A stretch of 19,155 nucleotides of DNA from NCBI GenBank assembly GCA_946479335.1, contig CAMLFP010000066.1:1-19155 (forward strand), written 5' to 3'. A program made the translations under genes and the position numbers. Under the pieces are notes generated by a model. It made no database searches, had not been told where the DNA came from, and was given only the letters and a program-made list of their open reading frames with translations. Positions 6,943 through 15,431 of the stretch are shown here, in pieces. The stretch comes from an uncultured Archangium sp. (GTDB taxonomy: Bacteria; Myxococcota; Myxococcia; Myxococcales; Myxococcaceae). The first letter of the stretch is position 1. Each line of letters starts with the position of its first letter.

Positions 6943-9900
6943 CGCGCCTGGGCCTGAAGAACCCCATCTTCGTGTTGATGATGTGCCTCGCGCTGATCAT
7001 CTTCGCGCTGGTGGTGCTGCCGCGCATGAGCGTCGACACCTTCCCCGAGCTGTCGCCGCCGGTGCTGGTGATCGGCACCAAGGCCTCCGGCATGGGCCCG
7101 AAGGACGTCGAGAAGACCATCACCTGGCGCCTCGAGAAGGCGGTCAGCGCCACGCCCGGCGTCGACCACGTCGAGAGCATCTCGCGCAGCGGCCTGAGCG
7201 TCATCTTCGTGTGGCTCAAGTGGGGCACCGATCTGACCTCCGCGCAGTCGGTGGTGCAGCAGCAGGTGGCCTTCGCGATGTCGTCGGTGCCGAAGACGCT
7301 GGGCATCCTCCCGCCCTTCATCCTCCAGTACGACCCGTCGAACGCGCCGGTGATGCAGATCGCGGTGCACGGCGGCGGGCTGACCTCGGCGCAGCTGTAC
7401 GACTACGCGACCAACAACGTCGAGCCGTTGATCGAAGGCATCGCCGGCGTGGCGAGCGCGTCACCCAACGGCGGCCGCGAGCGGCAGATCAACGTGGTGG
7501 TCGACCCGCGGCTGGCCGCGGCGCGTGGGCTCTCGTCGGAGGACGTCGCGCGCGCGGTCGATCGCACCAACGCGCTGCTCCCGTCGGGCCGCTTCAACCC
7601 GCCCACCTTCTCCGCCAACGTCTACACGAACGCCGTGCCGAAGGCGGTGCGCGACATCGGCGACGCGCTGGTGAAGGTGAACGATGGCCGCCCGGTGCGC
7701 ATCAGCGACGTGGCGCGCGTGGAAGACGGCGGCTCGAAGGACGCGCAGGCCGTGAGCATCAACGGCGAGGTCGGCGTGTACCTGAACGTGCTGCGCGTGC
7801 CCGGCGGCAACGTGGTGAAGATCAACGAGGAGATCAAACGCATCGTCGGCAGCCTGAAGGACCTGCCGCCCGGCGTGAAGGTCGAGCCGATCTTCGACCA
7901 GGCCACCTACGTGCGGAACACCATCGAGGGCCTGCAGAAGGAGATCATCCAGGCGCTGCTGTTGATCGGCGTGGTGATCCTCCTGTTCCTCCAGAGCCCG
8001 CGCTCGGTGCTGATCGCGGTGATCAGCGTGCCCATCTCGTTCGCGATCATCATCATCGTGCTCTACGCCACGGGGCAGAGCCTGAACGCCTTCACGCTCG
8101 GCGGCCTGACGCTGGCGATGGGCCCGCTGGTCGACATCTCGGTGGTGGTGCTCGAATCGATCCACCGGTACTCGCACGGCAAGAACCGGGTCGCGGCGGC
8201 GCTGGAAGGCGCGAACGCGGTCGCCGGCGCGGCGCTGGCGGCGACGCTGGCGACCACCGCGGTGCTGCTGCCCGTCGTCTTGCTGGCGGGCCTCGCCAAG
8301 AAGCTCTTCGTGCCGCTGGCGCTGACCGTCGCCACCGGCATGCTGGCGGGCTACGTGGTGTCGCTGGTGGTGACGCCGGTCGCCTGCCGGTACTTCCTCC
8401 CGAAGGAGCACCACGAGAAGACCGGCCTCGCGCTGAAGCTGGAGCAGCTCGTCGCGCGCATCTCCGCGGGGTACTCGAACGCGCTGCGCAAGGTGCTGGG
8501 CTACCGCGGCTGGGTGCTGGCCGCCGCCGCCGCGATGATCGCCGCGAGCATCTTCGGCGCGTCGCGCCTGCCGATGACCTTCTTCCCCGACGTCGACGAG
8601 TCGATGGAGCGCGTCTACGTGCGCTTCACGCCCGGCACCTCGCTCGACGACGCCGCGCGCATGACCGACGCGATGGCGGAGACGCTGCGCCAGAAGCTGC
8701 CGCCCGGCACCGTGAAGCTGGTGCTCACCAACGTCGGCTCGCCCAGCAAGGCGCGCTCCGCGATGACCAGCCCCAACATGTCGACGCACCAGGGCTTCAT
8801 CCGCGTGGAGCTGACCGACGCGGCGAAGCGCGAGGAGAACCAGCGCGAGGTGTCGGATCGCATGCGCGAGATCCTCACGCACAGCTACCCGGGCGTCGAT
8901 TTCCTCCAGGCGCCCGGCGGGCTGGTGGCCAGCGTGTTCTCCAACGGCTTCATCGCGCCCATCGTGGTCGAGGTGCGCGGCACCGATCTCGATCGGCTCC
9001 TCGAGGAGTCACGCGCCATCGGCGAGGTGGCGCGGAGCATCTCCGGGGTGCGCGACATCTACGTGCAACTGGAGAACGACTTCCCCGAGCTGCGCGTCAA
9101 CACCGACCGCGAGACCGCGGGCCTGGTGGGCGTCAGCGCCCGCGACGCCGCGCAGACCACGCTGGAGGCCACGCTGGGCAACGTCAACACCCCCGCCACG
9201 TGGACCGACCCCGGCAACGGCCAGTCGTATTACGTGGTCACCTACTACGACGACGCCATCGTCAAGGACACCGCGGCCATCGGCGAGGTGCCGGTGCGCG
9301 CGGGCGTACGCCTCGGCGCGTACGGCCAGATCACCCGCGACACCGGCCCGGTGCTCGTCACCCGCAGTCAGCTGACCCGCGTCGCGCACGTCTTCATGCA
9401 GACCGAGGGCCGCGACATCGGCAGCGCCACCGCCGAACTCGAGCGCCGCCTGAAGGAAGACCCGCGCACCCGCCGCAGCGACATCTCGTTCGTCGGGCAG
9501 GTCGAGCTGATGCGCACCACCTTCTCGGGCCTCGGGGTCGCGCTCGCCCTCGCGGTGATGGTGGTGTTCATGATCATGGCCACGCAGTTCAAGTCGCTGC
9601 GCCTGCCGCTGGTGATGCTCTTCACCATCCCCGTGTCGTTGGTGGGCATCGTGACGGCGCTGCTGGCGGGCGGGCAGAGCCTGTCGATCATCGCGCTGAT
9701 GGGCGTGCTGATGGTGATCGGCATCGCGGTGTCGAACGGCATCTTGCTCGTCGATCACGCCAACCGGCTGCTGCAGTCAGGCGCCAACGCAGTGGACGCG
9801 ATGGTCGACGCCGCGCGCGTGCGCTTCACGCCCATCGCCATGACCAGCCTCGCGACCATCCTCGGGTTGTTGCCGACCGCGCTGGGGCTCGACGAGGCCG

Positions 9901-10076
9901 CGGCGTCGAACCGGCCGCTGGCGCTGGCGGTGGTCGGCGGGCTGCTCTCGTCGACGGCGCTCTCGCTCTTCCTGGTGCCGACGATGTTCACGCTGCTGGC
10001 GAAGCCCGCGCGGCACGACCCCGACGAGGCGGTGCTCGACGACGCCCTGCCCGCCGCGGCGCCGCAGCACGGCTGA
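6939..10076 (+). CDS. RND-superfamily inner-membrane efflux pump
   Basis: A 1045-residue proton-driven pump of full RND length, with the two-fold repeat of one helix, a large periplasmic loop and five helices in each half. TM1 starts at about residue 8 (NPIFVLMMCLALIIFALVV). The TM4 motif reads GPLVDISVVVLES: Asp399 aligns with AcrB Asp407, but the second Asp is Ile400. The TM10 motif reads GIAVSNGILLVD: Ser932 stands where AcrB has Lys940. These changes occur in some other RND groups, so the protein is probably functional with a simpler proton relay. GTG 6939 overlaps the adaptor stop (GTGA), with GGAGG about 10 bases upstream. The stop abuts the opposing lipoprotein gene without any gap. 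The substrate cannot be assigned; neither an AcrB-like drug pocket nor CusA-like methionines were recognised. Confidence 0.93.
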   Translation: MTRLGLKNPIFVLMMCLALIIFALVVLPRMSVDTFPELSPPVLVIGTKASGMGPKDVEKTITWRLEKAVSATPGVDHVESISRSGLSVIFVWLKWGTDLTSAQSVVQQQVAFAMSSVPKTLGILPPFILQYDPSNAPVMQIAVHGGGLTSAQLYDYATNNVEPLIEGIAGVASASPNGGRERQINVVVDPRLAAARGLSSEDVARAVDRTNALLPSGRFNPPTFSANVYTNAVPKAVRDIGDALVKVNDGRPVRISDVARVEDGGSKDAQAVSINGEVGVYLNVLRVPGGNVVKINEEIKRIVGSLKDLPPGVKVEPIFDQATYVRNTIEGLQKEIIQALLLIGVVILLFLQSPRSVLIAVISVPISFAIIIIVLYATGQSLNAFTLGGLTLAMGPLVDISVVVLESIHRYSHGKNRVAAALEGANAVAGAALAATLATTAVLLPVVLLAGLAKKLFVPLALTVATGMLAGYVVSLVVTPVACRYFLPKEHHEKTGLALKLEQLVARISAGYSNALRKVLGYRGWVLAAAAAMIAASIFGASRLPMTFFPDVDESMERVYVRFTPGTSLDDAARMTDAMAETLRQKLPPGTVKLVLTNVGSPSKARSAMTSPNMSTHQGFIRVELTDAAKREENQREVSDRMREILTHSYPGVDFLQAPGGLVASVFSNGFIAPIVVEVRGTDLDRLLEESRAIGEVARSISGVRDIYVQLENDFPELRVNTDRETAGLVGVSARDAAQTTLEATLGNVNTPATWTDPGNGQSYYVVTYYDDAIVKDTAAIGEVPVRAGVRLGAYGQITRDTGPVLVTRSQLTRVAHVFMQTEGRDIGSATAELERRLKEDPRTRRSDISFVGQVELMRTTFSGLGVALALAVMVVFMIMATQFKSLRLPLVMLFTIPVSLVGIVTALLAGGQSLSIIALMGVLMVIGIAVSNGILLVDHANRLLQSGANAVDAMVDAARVRFTPIAMTSLATILGLLPTALGLDEAAASNRPLALAVVGGLLSSTALSLFLVPTMFTLLAKPARHDPDEAVLDDALPAAAPQHG

Positions 10077-10421
10077 CTACGGCAACTGCCAGGCGTTGCC
10101 TTCCAGCTCGATGGGCGGGTCGGCCAACGACGCGCCGGCCGCGCGCACCCACGCGGTGCCGGTCAGCGCGTCACCGCCCATCTTGCAGACCTCCTTGCGG
10201 AGCAGCTCGATGGTGGCCTCGTCGGTCTCCTGCCGCGACACCTTCACCGGGCCGAGATCCTTCGCCTTGGCGGGCAGGTCGGTGGGCGTGCGGTAGTCGT
10301 TCACCATGCACTCGCCGCGGGTGCGCACCCGGCGCGCCTCGGTGACGTTCTCCTTCACCACCGGCGCGATCTCCGTACGGCACGCGCACGCGAAGAGCGC
10401 GACGAGCACGAGGCGCTTCAT
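10077..10421 (-). CDS. Small lipoprotein with a GGDAL motif (RcsF/DUF4156-like pattern)
   Basis: A 114-residue protein starting MKRLVLVALFACAC. The hydrophobic stretch ends at Cys12 with a fair lipobox (L-F-A-C), so an outer-membrane-facing lipoprotein is likely. The mature part has Cys38 and Cys79 and the sequence AKDLGPVKV...LLRKEVCKMGGDALTG. That layout, 'LG-V ... LR--A---GGDA', resembles RcsF and DUF4156 envelope lipoproteins; the resemblance is by eye and not tested. Its ATG overlaps the rpiB stop (ATGA), so it is the last gene of the fab-rpiB operon and is translationally coupled. The longer open frame upstream, to 10607, is antisense-type noise over rpiB. The last codons contain a hairpin that may end transcription of the opposing pump gene. 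Function unknown. Confidence 0.75.
   Translation of the reverse strand: MKRLVLVALFACACRTEIAPVVKENVTEARRVRTRGECMVNDYRTPTDLPAKAKDLGPVKVSRQETDEATIELLRKEVCKMGGDALTGTAWVRAAGASLADPPIELEGNAWQLP
10081..10100. terminator. Hairpin just after the RND stop codon
   Basis: A perfect 6-bp inverted repeat, GGCAAC (10081-10086) and GTTGCC (10095-10100), with an 8-base loop. It starts four bases after the pump stop and lies inside the last codons of the opposing lipoprotein gene. No U-run follows, so it is only a candidate terminator for the efflux operon. Confidence 0.3.
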
Positions 10422-10864
10422 CGCCGCGCCTCCAGCGCCGTCACCTTGTCGAGGCGCGCCTGGTGCCGCCCACCCTCGAAGGGCGTCGCGAGGAACACCT
10501 TCAAGATCTCGATGGCGAGGCCGACGCCGGTGACGCGCGCGCCGAGGCACAGCACGTTGGCGTTGTTGTGCTGCCGCGTCATGCGCGCCTCGAACTCGGT
10601 GTGGCACAGCCCCGCGCGGATGCCGTGCACCTTGTTCGCCGAGATCGACATGCCGATGCCGGTGCCGCAGATCAGCACCCCCAGCGACGCGGAGCCGTCA
10701 TTCACGGCGCTCGTCACCTTCGTCGCGAAGTCGGGGTAGTCGACCGAGGTGGTGTCCATCGGGCCGAAGTCGGTCGGGGTGTGGCCCAGCTTCTTGAGCT
10801 CGGCCACCAGCTCGGCCTTGAGCGCTACGCCTGCGTGGTCTGCCGCGATCGCGATGTTCGCCAT
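10418..10864 (-). CDS. rpiB: Ribose-5-phosphate isomerase B
   Basis: A 148-residue cytosolic isomerase (RpiB/LacA/LacB family) that interconverts ribose 5-phosphate and ribulose 5-phosphate in the pentose phosphate pathway. The family residues are in place: Asp9-His10 (AADHAG), Cys66 and Thr68 in ICGTGIGMSISANK, and His99 in TRQHNNANVLCLG, followed by PFEGGRH. Cys66 marks ribose rather than allose specificity only weakly. Length is normal. It lies 24 bases after a small lipoprotein gene, and its stop overlaps the next lipoprotein start (ATGA). It sits downstream of fabF as in other deltaproteobacterial-type genomes, but the glyA that usually follows is displaced to the far left of the window. 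No promoter of its own is apparent. Confidence 0.95.
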   Translation of the reverse strand: MANIAIAADHAGVALKAELVAELKKLGHTPTDFGPMDTTSVDYPDFATKVTSAVNDGSASLGVLICGTGIGMSISANKVHGIRAGLCHTEFEARMTRQHNNANVLCLGARVTGVGLAIEILKVFLATPFEGGRHQARLDKVTALEARR

Positions 10865-10888
10865 GCGCGACTGCTTACCAGCTTCCCC

Positions 10889-11122
10889 TCAGCGCTCCTG
10901 CCGCTTCTTCCACTGGCTCTCCACCATCTCGTAGACGGCGGAGTTGCCGCAGCCGGAGATCTTCACCCTGGTGGTGGAGAACAGCTTCTCGAGCTCTTCG
11001 TAGGTCAGCTGATCTGCCGGGCACGACAGCGAGCGCGCGGCCTTCTCGTCGAGCGCCGCGCGGATCTCGCTCATCGGGGTCGCGCAGCCCGCGAGGGCCA
11101 CGATGACCAGCAGCCGCTTCAC
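10889..11122 (-). CDS. Small lipoprotein, cysteine-spaced myxobacterial type
   Basis: A 77-residue protein starting [16 protein letters not shown] from a GTG at 11122. It has a clear lipobox L-A-G-C at residues 10-13, so lipidation at Cys13 is expected. The mature part contains [12 protein letters not shown] and, after a short spacer, [13 protein letters not shown]. The pattern 'CP-(Q/K)(L/V)-...-GCG--A-Y' recurs in lipoproteins of myxobacteria as far as I recall; a disulfide between the two cysteines is plausible. The GTG overlaps the fabF stop (GTGA), so it is translated as part of the fatty-acid operon. A longer frame reading through from upstream is only the shadow of fabF. No function can be assigned; an envelope role beside lipid synthesis is inference. 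Confidence 0.72.
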   Translation of the reverse strand: MKRLLVIVALAGCATPMSEIRAALDEKAARSLSCPADQLTYEELEKLFSTTRVKISGCGNSAVYEMVESQWKKRQER

Positions 11123-12378
11123 GTCGCCTGCGCCAACACCAGCGCGGCGTTGGTGCCACCGAAGCCGAAGGAGTTCGACATCGCGTACTTCACGCGCACC
11201 TCGCGCGCCTTGTTGGGCACGTAGTCGAGGTCGAGGTCGGTGTCGGGCGTGGTGTAGTTGATCGTCGGGGGGATCACGCCGCGCTTGAGCGCCAGCGAGG
11301 TGAAGATGGCCTCGATGCCGCCGGCCGCGCCGAGCATGTGCCCGGTCATCGACTTGGTCGACGAGACCATCACCTTCTTCGCGTGCTCCCCGAAGACGCG
11401 CTTGATCGCCCACGTCTCGTGGAGATCGTTGAACGGCGTCGAGGTGCCGTGCGCGTTGATGTAACCGATGTCTTCCGGCTTCAGGCCGGCCGACTTGAGC
11501 GCCGCACGCATGCAGCGCTGCGCGCCTTCGTGCTCCGGCGCGGGCGCGGTCTCGTGGTGCGCGTCGCTGTTGGCGGCGTACCCGACGATCTCCGCGATGA
11601 TGGTCGCGCCGCGGCGCTTGGCCGACTCGTACTCCTCGAGGCACACGATGCCGGCGCCCTCGCCCATCACGAAGCCGTCGCGGTCCTTGTCGAAGGGGCG
11701 CGAGGCCGTCTCGATGTTCTCGGAGCGCGTGGAGAGCGCGTGCATGGCCTCGAAGCCACCGATGCCCATGGGGGTGATGGCCGCTTCAGCGCCGCCGGCG
11801 ATCGCCGCGTCGAGCTCGCCCCAGCGGATCTGCCGCCAGGCCTCGCCGATGGCGTGCGCCGAGGTGCTGCACGCCGACACCGGGCCCCAGTTGGCGCCCT
11901 TGCAGTTGTACCGCATGGAGATGCGGCCCGGCGCCATGTTGGAGATCATCTTCAAGATGAAGAACGGGGAGAGCCGATCGAAGCCCTTGTTGAGGCCGGT
12001 GCCGTAGCTCTCCTCGAACGACTGCAGACCGCCGATGCCGGAGCCCACGATCACGCCCACCATCTCCGGGTTGTACCCGTTGGGCTTCTCGAGGCCGATC
12101 GGCATCTGGCTCTCCTTCATCGCCAGCTCCGCGCCCGCGAGCGCGAAGTGACAGAAGGGGTCCATGCGGCGGGCTTCCTTGCGCTCCAGGAAGTCCTCGG
12201 CGTTGAAGTCCTTCACCTCGGCCGCGATCTTGGTAGCGAGCTTGCCGGTGTCCCACCGCGAGATCAGGCCAACGCCCGATTTCCCGGCGAGGAGCCCCTG
12301 CCAGTTCTTTTCAGTGCCCGTGCCCAGCGCCGAGATGGCGCCGGTGCCGGTGATCACAACGCGACGAAGTGAAGTCAT
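11119..12378 (-). CDS. fabF: 3-oxoacyl-ACP synthase II (KAS II)
   Basis: A 419-residue thiolase-fold condensing enzyme that elongates acyl-ACP with malonyl-ACP in type II fatty-acid synthesis. The catalytic triad is complete: Cys170 ([11 protein letters not shown]), His310 (NAHGTST) and His347 (TGHMLGAAG), with the conserved Lys342 (STKSMTGH). The C-terminal [15 protein letters not shown] and early [13 protein letters not shown] segments are typical. ATG 12378 lies 12 bases after the acpP stop, in the usual acpP-fabF order. The stop overlaps the GTG of a small lipoprotein gene. The active-site context [13 protein letters not shown] differs slightly from the commoner TACTSG/TACATG, but no residue of the triad is lost. 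Confidence 0.96.
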   Translation of the reverse strand: MTSLRRVVITGTGAISALGTGTEKNWQGLLAGKSGVGLISRWDTGKLATKIAAEVKDFNAEDFLERKEARRMDPFCHFALAGAELAMKESQMPIGLEKPNGYNPEMVGVIVGSGIGGLQSFEESYGTGLNKGFDRLSPFFILKMISNMAPGRISMRYNCKGANWGPVSACSTSAHAIGEAWRQIRWGELDAAIAGGAEAAITPMGIGGFEAMHALSTRSENIETASRPFDKDRDGFVMGEGAGIVCLEEYESAKRRGATIIAEIVGYAANSDAHHETAPAPEHEGAQRCMRAALKSAGLKPEDIGYINAHGTSTPFNDLHETWAIKRVFGEHAKKVMVSSTKSMTGHMLGAAGGIEAIFTSLALKRGVIPPTINYTTPDTDLDLDYVPNKAREVRVKYAMSNSFGFGGTNAALVLAQAT

Positions 12379-12390
12379 GCCTTCAGCGCC

Positions 12391-12633
12391 TTATTTCTTG
12401 TGCGTGTTGATGTAGTTGATCGCGTCGCCGACGGCCTTGATGTTCTCGGCCTCCTCGTCGGGGATCTCGATCTCGAACTCTTCTTCCATCGCCATCACGA
12501 GCTCGACGATGTCGAGCGAGTCGGCGCCGAGGTCTTCGATGAACGACGACTCGAGCTTGATCTCGTCTTCGCTCACACCGAGCTGGTCGGCGATGATCGA
12601 CTTCACCTTGGCTTCGATAGTGGTGTCAGCCAT
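12391..12633 (-). CDS. acpP: Acyl carrier protein
   Basis: An 80-residue acidic four-helix protein that carries growing acyl chains on a phosphopantetheine arm. The modification site is Ser39 in the DSL motif ([19 protein letters not shown]), exactly as in family members. Length and acidity are typical (a run of Glu/Asp in helices II and III). ATG 12633 is preceded by an AGAGGAAG-type ribosome site about ten bases upstream. Unlike its neighbours it does not overlap the preceding gene: 81 bases with a small hairpin separate it from fabG. This could allow separate control or processing of this usually highly expressed gene. Confidence 0.97.
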   Translation of the reverse strand: MADTTIEAKVKSIIADQLGVSEDEIKLESSFIEDLGADSLDIVELVMAMEEEFEIEIPDEEAENIKAVGDAINYINTHKK

Positions 12634-12678
12634 TTGAAAGAACTTCCTCTCGTACTTCGGGTTGAAAAGTTGGCTGCG

Positions 12679-12694
12679 CGTACCACACGGTACG
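12679..12694. promoter_or_regulatory. Hairpin/dyad in the fabG-acpP gap
   Basis: A perfect 6-bp inverted repeat, CGTACC / GGTACG with an ACAC loop, lies in the 81-base fabG-acpP gap, the largest gap inside the operon. It may be an operator dyad, a processing site or a weak terminator ahead of acpP. No convincing -35/-10 pair was found beside it. Confidence 0.3.
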
Positions 12695-12714
12695 AGCGTG
12701 ACCAACGAGCAAAA

Positions 12715-13461
12715 CTACATGTACATCCCGCCGTTCACCTTGAGCGTCTCCCCCGTGATGTACGAGGCGGCGTCAGATGCCAGAAACGCCACGGCGCCGG
12801 CGACTTCTTCTGCATTCCCGATGCGTGACAATGGAATCGCCGTCAGCATCTTCTCCTTCTGTTCAGGCGTGAGTGACGCCGTCATGTCGGTGGTGATGAA
12901 GCCCGGCGTCACCGCGTTCACGCGGATGTTGCGGCTGGCCAGCTCGCGGGCGACCGACTTGGTGAGGCCGATCAGCCCCGCCTTCGACGCCGCGTAGGCC
13001 GACTGGCCGCCGTTGCCCATCTCGCCGACGATCGACGAGACGTTCACGATGGCGCCGCCCTTCTGCTTCATCATCGGGCGCGAGACCGCGCGGGTCAGCG
13101 CGAAGGCGCCCTTCAAGTTGGTGTTGAGCGTCTTGTCCCAGTCTTCGTCTTTGAAGCGCATCAGCAGGCCGTCGATGGCCACGCCGGCGTTGTTCACCAG
13201 CACGTCGATGCGGCCCAGCTCCTTCACGATGCCGTCGATGGCGGCGGAGCACGCCTCGGAGTCGGCCACGTCGAAGCGGATGGCCTTCGCCTTGCCGCCC
13301 GCGTCGGTGATCAGCTTCACGGTCTCGTTGGCCGCCGCTTCGTTGCCGGCGTAGCTGAGCACCACCATCGCGCCGCGCTTCGCCAGCTCCAGCGAGATCG
13401 CCCGGCCGATGCCGCGCGAGCCGCCCGTGACCAGCGCCACTTTGTTCTCGAAGTCCTTCAC
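12715..13461 (-). CDS. fabG: 3-oxoacyl-ACP reductase
   Basis: A 248-residue short-chain dehydrogenase that reduces 3-oxoacyl-ACP with NADPH in the first reductive step of the elongation cycle. It shows the Rossmann motif TGGSRGIG at 12-19, NNAG at 90-93, and the catalytic Ser143 ([13 protein letters not shown]), Tyr156 and Lys160 (YAASK), with conserved Asn114. The C-terminal segment ([14 protein letters not shown]) matches FabG closely, which separates it from generic SDR enzymes. The start is GTG 13461, overlapping the fabD stop (GTGA), with a strong GGAGG four bases upstream. The longer open frame to 13632 is fabD shadow. Confidence 0.96.
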   Translation of the reverse strand: MKDFENKVALVTGGSRGIGRAISLELAKRGAMVVLSYAGNEAAANETVKLITDAGGKAKAIRFDVADSEACSAAIDGIVKELGRIDVLVNNAGVAIDGLLMRFKDEDWDKTLNTNLKGAFALTRAVSRPMMKQKGGAIVNVSSIVGEMGNGGQSAYAASKAGLIGLTKSVARELASRNIRVNAVTPGFITTDMTASLTPEQKEKMLTAIPLSRIGNAEEVAGAVAFLASDAASYITGETLKVNGGMYM

Positions 13462-14390
13462 TTGGCCTCCAGGGCAGAGAGCGTCTTCTCGAGGCTCTCC
13501 ACGTCTTCCACGTTGAACAGCTCGATGCCCTTGGCGATGCGCTTGACCATGCCGCACAGCGCGCGGCCGGGGCCCAGCTCGACCACCTTCGTCACGCCGG
13601 CCTTCTCCATCGTCTGCACCGTCTCGATCCACCGCACGGAGCCGGTGACCTGCTTGAGCAACAGCTCCTTGACGCGCGCGCCGTCGGAGTTGGGCGCCGC
13701 TTCGACGTTGGAGATCACCGGCACCACCGGGTTCGCGAACTCGCCCAGCACGCCCGCCAGCCGCGGCACCACCGGCTGCATCAGCGAACAGTGGAACGGC
13801 GCGCTCACCGGCAACGGCAACACGCGCTTGGCGCCCGCGGCCTTGAGCAGCTCGCTGGCGCGATTCACCGCGCCCACGTGGCCGGCGATCACCGTCTGCG
13901 ACGGGTCATTGAAGTTGGCGCAGCTGACGACCTCGCCCTGCTCCGCCTGCTTGCAGATCTCCGCAATCTTCTCCGGGTCGAGCCCGAGCACGGCCGCCAT
14001 GGTGCCGACGCCCGCGGGCACGGCCTCCTGCATGAAGGTGCCACGCGCGCGCACCGCCTTCACCGCGTCGGGCAGCGCCATCGACTTCGCGGCCACCAGC
14101 GCCGAGTACTCGCCCAGCGAGTGGCCGGCGACGAACGAGGGCGCAGTGGTGAAGCGCTTGCTGAACACCGCGTGCGCCGCGACGGAGACGGTGAGGATCG
14201 CCGGCTGCGTATTGGCGGTGAGCTTGAGCGCCTCGTCGGGGCCCTCCCAGCACAGCGTCGAGAGCTTCTCGTTCAACGCGTCGTCGGCCGCGTCGAAGAC
14301 GGCCTTCGCCTCGGGGAACGCGTCGGCGAGCGCCTTGCCCATGCCGACCGACTGACTGCCCTGACCAGGAAAGATGAACGCGATGCTCAT
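13458..14390 (-). CDS. fabD: Malonyl-CoA:ACP transacylase
   Basis: A 310-residue acyltransferase that moves the malonyl group from CoA to ACP, supplying the extender for FabH and FabF. The diagnostic features are [12 protein letters not shown] at 7-18, nucleophile Ser91 in [10 protein letters not shown], Arg116 (RARG), which binds the malonyl carboxylate, and catalytic His200 (SAPFHCSLM). Length fits the single-domain family. ATG 14390 lies 15 bases after the fabH stop and is preceded by AAGGAG. The stop overlaps the fabG GTG. It was distinguished from polyketide-synthase acyltransferase domains by its stand-alone form and fab context. Confidence 0.96.
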   Translation of the reverse strand: MSIAFIFPGQGSQSVGMGKALADAFPEAKAVFDAADDALNEKLSTLCWEGPDEALKLTANTQPAILTVSVAAHAVFSKRFTTAPSFVAGHSLGEYSALVAAKSMALPDAVKAVRARGTFMQEAVPAGVGTMAAVLGLDPEKIAEICKQAEQGEVVSCANFNDPSQTVIAGHVGAVNRASELLKAAGAKRVLPLPVSAPFHCSLMQPVVPRLAGVLGEFANPVVPVISNVEAAPNSDGARVKELLLKQVTGSVRWIETVQTMEKAGVTKVVELGPGRALCGMVKRIAKGIELFNVEDVESLEKTLSALEAK

Positions 14391-14405
14391 TTCAGGAGAT
14401 CTCCT

Positions 14406-15389
14406 TCACCAGCGGATGACGCCGCTGCCCCAGCTCATGCCCGCGCCGATGGCCATCATCATGATGGTGTCGCCTTCTTTCAGGCGGCCGGCGCGGTTGG
14501 CCTCATCGAGCGTCATGGGGAGCGACGCCGACGACGTGTTGCCGTAGCGATCGATGTTGATCCACGCCTTCTCCATGGGGAGGCCGACGCGGTCCATCAC
14601 CGCCTCGATGATGCGGAGGTTCGCCTGGTGCGCGATGACGTGCGTGACGTCGCCCGCGCCGAGGTTGTTGTGCGCCAGCGCCTCCTTCACGGAGTCGGTC
14701 AGCGCGCGCACCGCGAACTTGTAGACCTCGCGGCCCTGCATCGAGACCTTGTTCAGCTTCTGCCGCACGCCCTCTTCATCCATCGGGCGGGCCGAGCCCC
14801 CCCCGGGGATGCAGAGGATGCCGGTCGCCGCGCCGTCGGTGTGCAGGTGCGTGGAGAGCACGCCGCGCTTCTCGTCGCTCGAGGGCCCCAGCACGAAGGC
14901 GCCCGCCGCGTCGCCGAAGAGCACGCAGGTGTTGCGATCGCTCCAGTCGACGATGCGGGTCAGCAGCTCCACGCCCACCACCAGCGCGCGCTTCACCGTG
15001 CCCGTCGCGATGTACTGCGAGGCCACCGAGAGGCCGAAGAGCGAGCCCGCGCACGCCGCCGAGACGTCGAAGGCGAAGCTCTTCTTCGCGCCCAGCTTGT
15101 GCTGCAAGAAGGCCGCGCACGCTGGCATCGGGAGGTCGGGCGAGATGGTGCCGACGATGATGAGATCGAGCTCTTCGGCGCGGGTGCCCGCCATCTCCAG
15201 GGCACGCACCGCCGCGCGCATCGCCATGTCGGAGGTGTTCTCACCCTCGGCCGCGATGTGACGCTGCTTGATGCCCGTGCGCTCGGTGATCCACGCGTCG
15301 CTGGTCTCGACCAGCTTCGCGAGATCAGTGTTGGTGAGCACCTTCTCGGGCGCGTAGCTGCCGGTGCCGATGACGCGAGCGCGAATCAC
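14406..15389 (-). CDS. fabH: 3-oxoacyl-ACP synthase III (KAS III)
   Basis: A 327-residue condensing enzyme that starts fatty-acid synthesis by joining an acyl-CoA primer to malonyl-ACP. The Cys-His-Asn triad is Cys113 (SAACAGSLFGL), His254 (IAHQANLRI) and Asn284 (RYGNTSSAS). The N-terminal half has WITERTGIKQRHIA, typical of FabH. Translation starts at GTG 15389 without a strong Shine-Dalgarno sequence. It is the first gene of the fab operon here because plsX, its normal upstream neighbour, is absent and an oppositely oriented gene pair lies beyond the 88-bp gap. Its promoter should lie in 15390-15477. Primer preference (acetyl or branched) cannot be read safely. Confidence 0.96.
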   Translation of the reverse strand: MIRARVIGTGSYAPEKVLTNTDLAKLVETSDAWITERTGIKQRHIAAEGENTSDMAMRAAVRALEMAGTRAEELDLIIVGTISPDLPMPACAAFLQHKLGAKKSFAFDVSAACAGSLFGLSVASQYIATGTVKRALVVGVELLTRIVDWSDRNTCVLFGDAAGAFVLGPSSDEKRGVLSTHLHTDGAATGILCIPGGGSARPMDEEGVRQKLNKVSMQGREVYKFAVRALTDSVKEALAHNNLGAGDVTHVIAHQANLRIIEAVMDRVGLPMEKAWINIDRYGNTSSASLPMTLDEANRAGRLKEGDTIMMMAIGAGMSWGSGVIRW

Positions 15390-15431
15390 GGCGCGGCGTC
15401 TACCGGCTCACACTCGCGCTGTCACCGCGAA

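Noticed and set aside
6983..10345. 1120-residue open frame on the plus strand over the RND gene
   Set aside because: It is an alternative frame of the pump gene, rich in Arg, Gly, Ala and His with no membrane segments or motifs; a typical GC-rich shadow.
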